The notes beneath the pieces were generated by a model. The model worked only from the letters and a program-made list of their open reading frames with translations. It had not been told where the DNA came from and did no database searches. From contig CACFNI010000001.1 in assembly GCA_902567765.1 (NCBI GenBank), positions 105,879-169,878 on the forward strand: a stretch of DNA of 64,000 nt, read 5' to 3'. Below are positions 60,207 through 64,000 of the stretch, in pieces. Source of the DNA: an uncultured Pelagibacteraceae bacterium (GTDB taxonomy: Bacteria; Pseudomonadota; Alphaproteobacteria; Pelagibacterales; Pelagibacteraceae). A program made the translations under genes and the position numbers. How positions within the stretch are numbered: position 1 is the stretch's first letter; the number at the start of each line of letters is the position of its first letter.

Positions 60207-62647
60207 GAAAATTTAATATTTTTGTCTTTTAGAGGCTTTAATTCTAAGGTCACTGGATACTTTTGTTTTTCAACTTCAATAAATAGTTTTTTGTTTTCAA
60301 TTTCTTTTATTGAATTGCCTGAATTAATGTAACCAAAAGATATATTTTTTTTATAATTAAATGAATAATTCCCTGAAGTTGTTCGTCCAATTATTTTATC
60401 CTCCAAATAAATAGGTTCATCATGTAATAATAACGGTTCTCCAGGTTTAGAGTCTTTTAAAGAAAGCATTATAAATTGCTTTGTTGGTTTTTGATCCTTA
60501 ATTTTTAATAAAGCATCTTTTCCTATGAAGTCTATATTTTTCTTAAAATTTACTGCAAAACTCAATCCTGCTTGGTACTGATTCTCTTCAGGTGAAATGT
60601 CATGACCCCAATGCAAAAAACCACTTTCCATTCTCATAATATCCATAGCATGCATACCGCAATTAGCAATTTTGTATTTATTTCCTTTTTCAACTATTGA
60701 ATTATAAATTTTCTTTGCATCTCCAGTTTCTATATACAATTCATAACCTAGCTCTCCAACGTAAGATAGTCTCTGTGCCCATATTTTTGTATTCTCAATA
60801 GATATATATTTTGAATTGGCAAATTTAAAATTTTCATTAGAAAAATCATCTTTAGATAAATCTTGCATTAATGACCTGCTGTTTGGGCCAAATATTCCTA
60901 GAACACAATAATCATCTGTAACATCATTTAGTTGTAAATTATTTGGTAAATATTTATTTATATGAAATTTATCTCTCTCTCTTGTTGCAGCTGAACTTAT
61001 AATTCTAAAGTAATTTCTATCTAAACAAACTATTGTCAAATCAGCTTCTATCCCTGCGTCTGGATTAAGCATTTGAGTATATGTGCATTTTCCAATTTCA
61101 TTTTTTACATTTGCTGTACAAAGTTTTTGTAATTGCTCATGAGCATTTTCTCCTTTTAATTCAAATTTTGAAAAAGGAGTTAAATCATATAGTCCAATAT
61201 TTTTTGTTGTATTTATAGTTTCAAACTCTGCAGATGGATACCAATTTTGATAATTGTAACTATAATTATATTCAGGTTTGTCATTATTAAGAGCAAACCA
61301 CATTGCTCTTTCATATCCGCCCGATACACCAAAACACGCACCTGATTTTTTTAACTCTTCATGATAAGGATTGGTCATTATATTTCTTGATGTTTTATGT
61401 TGTTTAAAAGGCCAATGCATTCCATAAAGATCACCTAAAGTTTCTGTTATCCTTGTTTTTATAAATCCTAAATCTGAATGAAATTTTTGAAACCTTTTAA
61501 TATCGTAACTAAAAATATCTTCATTAATATGGCCAGTCATCAACCATTCTGCGGTAACTTTTCCAACGCCTCCACCACTGCCAATTCCAATGCTATTTAA
61601 ACCACAGCATACAAAAAAGTTTTTTATTTCTGGGACTTCTCCTAAAAGAGTATTGGTATCTGGAGTAAACGATTCAGGTCCTGCAAAAAATTTTCTTATG
61701 CCAGCAGTTTCTAAAACTGGAAATCTTTTAATTGCTGATTTTAAATATGGTTCAAAATGCTCAAAATTTTCAGGAAACTCTCCAAAAGAAAAATCCTCAG
61801 GAACTAAATTTGTCTTATTAAAAGCAGCAATTGATTTACCTTCAAAAATTCCAACTAAAATTTTTCCTGCATCTTCTTTAATGTAGGTTCTATTATCGAA
61901 ATCTCTTATAACTGGTAAAGTTTTTGAAAGATTTTCTATAGGTTCAGTAATAATATAAAAATGTTCTGCTGGATAAAGTGGAATACTTACTCCTACCTTT
62001 TCTCCAATTTGTCTAGACCACATCCCACAAGCCAAAACTATATATTCACAATCAATTTGTTGTCCGTTAACTTTTACTCCAGAGATCTTTCCATCCTTTG
62101 TTAAAATTTCTTCCAGAGGAGATTTTTCAAAAATTTTAGCTCCCTCTTTTCTTGCTGCTTTAGCAAGCATATGAGTAACACCTGAAGGATCAGCCGCACC
62201 ATCACCTGGCATTAAAATACCTCCAATTATTTCATCGGTATTAATAATTGGATATTTTTTTTTAATTTGTTCTTTATCTAAAATTCTTACATCAACGTCA
62301 TAAAGTTGTGCGGTAGTTGCTTGTCTTTGAAGTTCTTGCCATCTTCCTTTATTTTGTGCAATAGAAAGTGCACCATTTAACCTTAATCCTGCAGAGTGAT
62401 CAACTTTCTTTTCAAGTTCCTTATATAAATCCAATGTATATTTTCTTATTTTGGTTATTGCTGCAGTCGGTCCTAGTTGACTAACAAGGCCCGCTGCATG
62501 CCAAGTTGTACCTGATGTCAACTGATCTCTCTCTAGAAGAATGGTGTCCTTCCAACCAAATTTTGCTAAATGATAAGCAACAGAGCAACCTATCACACCA
62601 CCTCCTACAACTACTACTTTACAGCTCTGAGGAAATTTTTCGTTCAT
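60203..62647 (-). CDS. Dimethylglycine/sarcosine dehydrogenase-like FAD-GcvT protein
   Basis: 814 residues. N-terminal DAO-type FAD domain (1-375): VVVVGGGVIGCSVAYHLA, then TSGTTWHAAGL whose His50 is the covalent FAD attachment site in this family. A linker domain is followed by a folate-binding GcvT half (about 435-800; YDLTPFSKFELKG, YVGELGYELYIETGD, MRMESGFLHWGHD). Chemistry is oxidative N-demethylation of dimethylglycine, sarcosine or a related N-methyl compound, giving methylene-tetrahydrofolate. Links to the methylated-osmolyte cassette at 29-37 kb. Confidence 0.9.
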   Translation of the reverse strand: MNEKFPQSCKVVVVGGGVIGCSVAYHLAKFGWKDTILLERDQLTSGTTWHAAGLVSQLGPTAAITKIRKYTLDLYKELEKKVDHSAGLRLNGALSIAQNKGRWQELQRQATTAQLYDVDVRILDKEQIKKKYPIINTDEIIGGILMPGDGAADPSGVTHMLAKAARKEGAKIFEKSPLEEILTKDGKISGVKVNGQQIDCEYIVLACGMWSRQIGEKVGVSIPLYPAEHFYIITEPIENLSKTLPVIRDFDNRTYIKEDAGKILVGIFEGKSIAAFNKTNLVPEDFSFGEFPENFEHFEPYLKSAIKRFPVLETAGIRKFFAGPESFTPDTNTLLGEVPEIKNFFVCCGLNSIGIGSGGGVGKVTAEWLMTGHINEDIFSYDIKRFQKFHSDLGFIKTRITETLGDLYGMHWPFKQHKTSRNIMTNPYHEELKKSGACFGVSGGYERAMWFALNNDKPEYNYSYNYQNWYPSAEFETINTTKNIGLYDLTPFSKFELKGENAHEQLQKLCTANVKNEIGKCTYTQMLNPDAGIEADLTIVCLDRNYFRIISSAATRERDKFHINKYLPNNLQLNDVTDDYCVLGIFGPNSRSLMQDLSKDDFSNENFKFANSKYISIENTKIWAQRLSYVGELGYELYIETGDAKKIYNSIVEKGNKYKIANCGMHAMDIMRMESGFLHWGHDISPEENQYQAGLSFAVNFKKNIDFIGKDALLKIKDQKPTKQFIMLSLKDSKPGEPLLLHDEPIYLEDKIIGRTTSGNYSFNYKKNISFGYINSGNSIKEIENKKLFIEVEKQKYPVTLELKPLKDKNIKFS

Positions 62648-62673
62648 TAGCTTTGATGAGTTAGAAATGAAAT

Positions 62674-63114
62674 TTAAAGCATTTGTAAACCAACGCCAGT
62701 TTTGGGGTAAGTATATAAATTATAATTTGCTGTTAATTCTTGTCCAGCTTTTATATCTTTTGCTGCAACCATAAAAAAGTATTTTGCATCAGGTTTTTCT
62801 TGTAAATTAAAAAATACATTTTCTCCATCATTATCATTTCCAGGAAATTTTTTTGTATTAGAGTCAACATCCAATATATCTCCAAATTTAAGTTTTGGTA
62901 GAGAGTCTGTTACCATTCTTACGACTGTTGGGACATCGGAGTGGTTATAAAATCCTCCTAAGGGTGTTCTAATATATTTATTTTCAAATTGTTCATCCCT
63001 TATATGTGTTACTCCTATAAATGTATTTTTTTTTATATCCACGGATGTAAATAAGCCTAATCCCTCTATAGGAGAATTTTTAATTGTTAATCCATCTGGT
63101 AAAGGTCTATACAT
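62674..63114 (-). CDS. SET-domain protein (putative lysine methyltransferase)
   Basis: 146 residues, a minimal SET domain: SPIEGLGLFTSVDIKKNTFIG at the N-terminus, GGFYNHSDVPTVVRM (the NHS SAM/pseudoknot motif), KDIKAGQELTANYNLY (the ELTxxY motif). Likely methylates a protein lysine, or a small metabolite. It overlaps the ald stop by one base and precedes the dehydrogenase gene, so it may act in amine metabolism. Confidence 0.83.
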   Translation of the reverse strand: MYRPLPDGLTIKNSPIEGLGLFTSVDIKKNTFIGVTHIRDEQFENKYIRTPLGGFYNHSDVPTVVRMVTDSLPKLKFGDILDVDSNTKKFPGNDNDGENVFFNLQEKPDAKYFFMVAAKDIKAGQELTANYNLYTYPKTGVGLQML

Positions 63115-64000
63115 TATAATATCGCTTCCTTTGGAGATAAAAATTTATGTCCGAAAGTATCAGCAACTGCTTTGTATGTGACGCTTCCCTTGTGAACATT
63201 TAATCCAGCAAGAAAATTTGGATCATTGGTTAATGCTTTTTTATAACCGTCTTTTGCTAATTTAGATAAAAATGGCAATGTTGCTTTATTCAACGCCAGC
63301 GTCGAAGTTCTAGGCACGCCTCCTGGCATGTTAGCAACACAATAATGAACTATGTCATCAACAATATAGGTTGGGTCTGCATGTGTAGTTGGTTTACTAG
63401 TTTCAACACATCCTCCTTGATCAATTGCCACATCAACTATCACAGAACCTCTTTTCATTGCTTTCAACATTTTTTTAGTTACTAACTTTGGAGCCTCAGC
63501 TCCTGGAATTAAAACACCTCCAACTAACAAGTCGCATTCAGAAATTAGTTTATCTAAATCAACTTTATCACTATGTTGAGGTATGATTTTATCACCAAAC
63601 ATCTCAGTTAATTGTTTTAATCTTGCCTCAGATTTATCCACTATATGAACTTTTGCTTGTAAACCTGTGGCTATAATTGCCGCATTCTCACCTACTACAC
63701 CACCACCAAGAATAACTACGTTACCTGGTTTTACACCTGGTGCACCGCCCAACAATAAACCTTTTCCCTTTTGATTTTTTTCTAAACAATGTGCTCCTGC
63801 TTGAACTGACATTCTTCCAGCAACAGCACTCATAGGAGCTAATAAAGGAAGTCTTCCATTGTTATCGGTAACTGTCTCATAGGCTATACAAACACTTTTT
63901 GAATTTATTAAACCTTGTGTAAGCTCTTTAGCAGCAGCAAGATGAAGATAAGTGAAAACAATTTGGTTTTCTTTAATCATCTTTACTTCATTTGATAAAG
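63114..64000 (-). CDS. ald: Alanine dehydrogenase, C-terminal part (truncated by window edge)
   Basis: NAD-dependent interconversion of alanine with pyruvate and ammonia. About 295 residues are visible, open to the window edge; an internal ATG at 63978-63980 is not the true start because LSNEVK precedes it in frame and about 75 N-terminal residues of the family are missing. Signatures: IVFTYLHLAAAKELTQ, MSAVAGRMSVQAGAHCLE, GGAPGVKPGNVVILGGGVVGENAA and the GGVPRTSTLALN tail. Confidence 0.93.
   Translation of the reverse strand, partial: LSNEVKMIKENQIVFTYLHLAAAKELTQGLINSKSVCIAYETVTDNNGRLPLLAPMSAVAGRMSVQAGAHCLEKNQKGKGLLLGGAPGVKPGNVVILGGGVVGENAAIIATGLQAKVHIVDKSEARLKQLTEMFGDKIIPQHSDKVDLDKLISECDLLVGGVLIPGAEAPKLVTKKMLKAMKRGSVIVDVAIDQGGCVETSKPTTHADPTYIVDDIVHYCVANMPGGVPRTSTLALNKATLPFLSKLAKDGYKKALTNDPNFLAGLNVHKGSVTYKAVADTFGHKFLSPKEAIL

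Noticed and set aside
1..64000. CRISPR arrays, IS elements, prophage, rRNA
   Set aside because: No regularly spaced repeats beyond the three iterons, and no transposase, integrase, phage structural or rRNA-like sequence was found.

Overview
The window is strongly AT-rich, densely packed bacterial DNA with very short intergenic gaps and many overlapping or abutting genes. With its gene content (TRAP and ABC transporters with periplasmic binding proteins, a ProXVW-type osmolyte importer, GcvT-family demethylase-like enzymes, TauE/SafE permeases, methylcitrate-cycle genes, short alphaproteobacterial NrdA/NrdB), this points to a streamlined marine alphaproteobacterium of the SAR11 (Pelagibacterales) type. 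That assignment is by recognition, not by a search.

Layout. 1-5.5 kb (minus): cysS (its 3' part lies outside the window), nadE, class II DAHP synthase, glmS and a stand-alone GlmU-like acetyltransferase domain. 5.6-10.4 kb (plus): HAD phosphatase, LysE exporter, then prpD-prpB-prpC for propionyl-CoA oxidation. 10.4-13.4 kb (minus): nrdA-nrdB. 13.5-15 kb (plus): phosphomannomutase/phosphoglucomutase. 15-20.5 kb (minus): two tandem TauE/SafE permeases (one with a disrupted 5' end), a Dus tRNA-modifying enzyme and a dctPQM TRAP transporter. 20.6-24.6 kb (plus): CoA-transferase, aldehyde dehydrogenase, VOC protein and a frameshifted homocysteine S-methyltransferase. 24.6-29 kb: two EamA transporters, an amidase and an iron-type alcohol dehydrogenase.

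29-37 kb is the most distinctive region: proV, a tandem-fused ProW permease, a cytoplasmic bis-MGD molybdenum oxidoreductase of the DMSO/TMAO/biotin-sulfoxide reductase family, a DmdA/GcvT-like protein and an OpuAC/ProX binding protein. It looks like an import-and-catabolism cassette for a methylated onium or oxide compound.

37-48 kb: rpoZ, MFS, a beta-hydroxyacid dehydrogenase, a flavin oxidase-like protein, a cis-CaaD-like tautomerase, gamma carbonic anhydrase, redoxin, glycosyltransferases, an M24-fold hydrolase and an amino-acid ABC transporter without its ATPase. 48-53 kb: a fused SpeD-SpeE polyamine enzyme followed by class II aldolase, two tiny membrane proteins, mtnA, mtnP and divergent apt, together a complete 5'-methylthioadenosine disposal route. 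53-58.4 kb: surface-sugar genes, tRNA-Met(CAT), a bile-acid-type symporter. 58.5-64 kb: secreted nuclease, an orphan double-HTH regulator preceded by three 16-bp iterons, a dimethylglycine/sarcosine dehydrogenase-like flavoprotein, a SET-domain protein and alanine dehydrogenase (its N-terminal part lies outside the window).

No rRNA, CRISPR array, insertion sequence or prophage was seen. No stretch above 300 bases lacks a gene.
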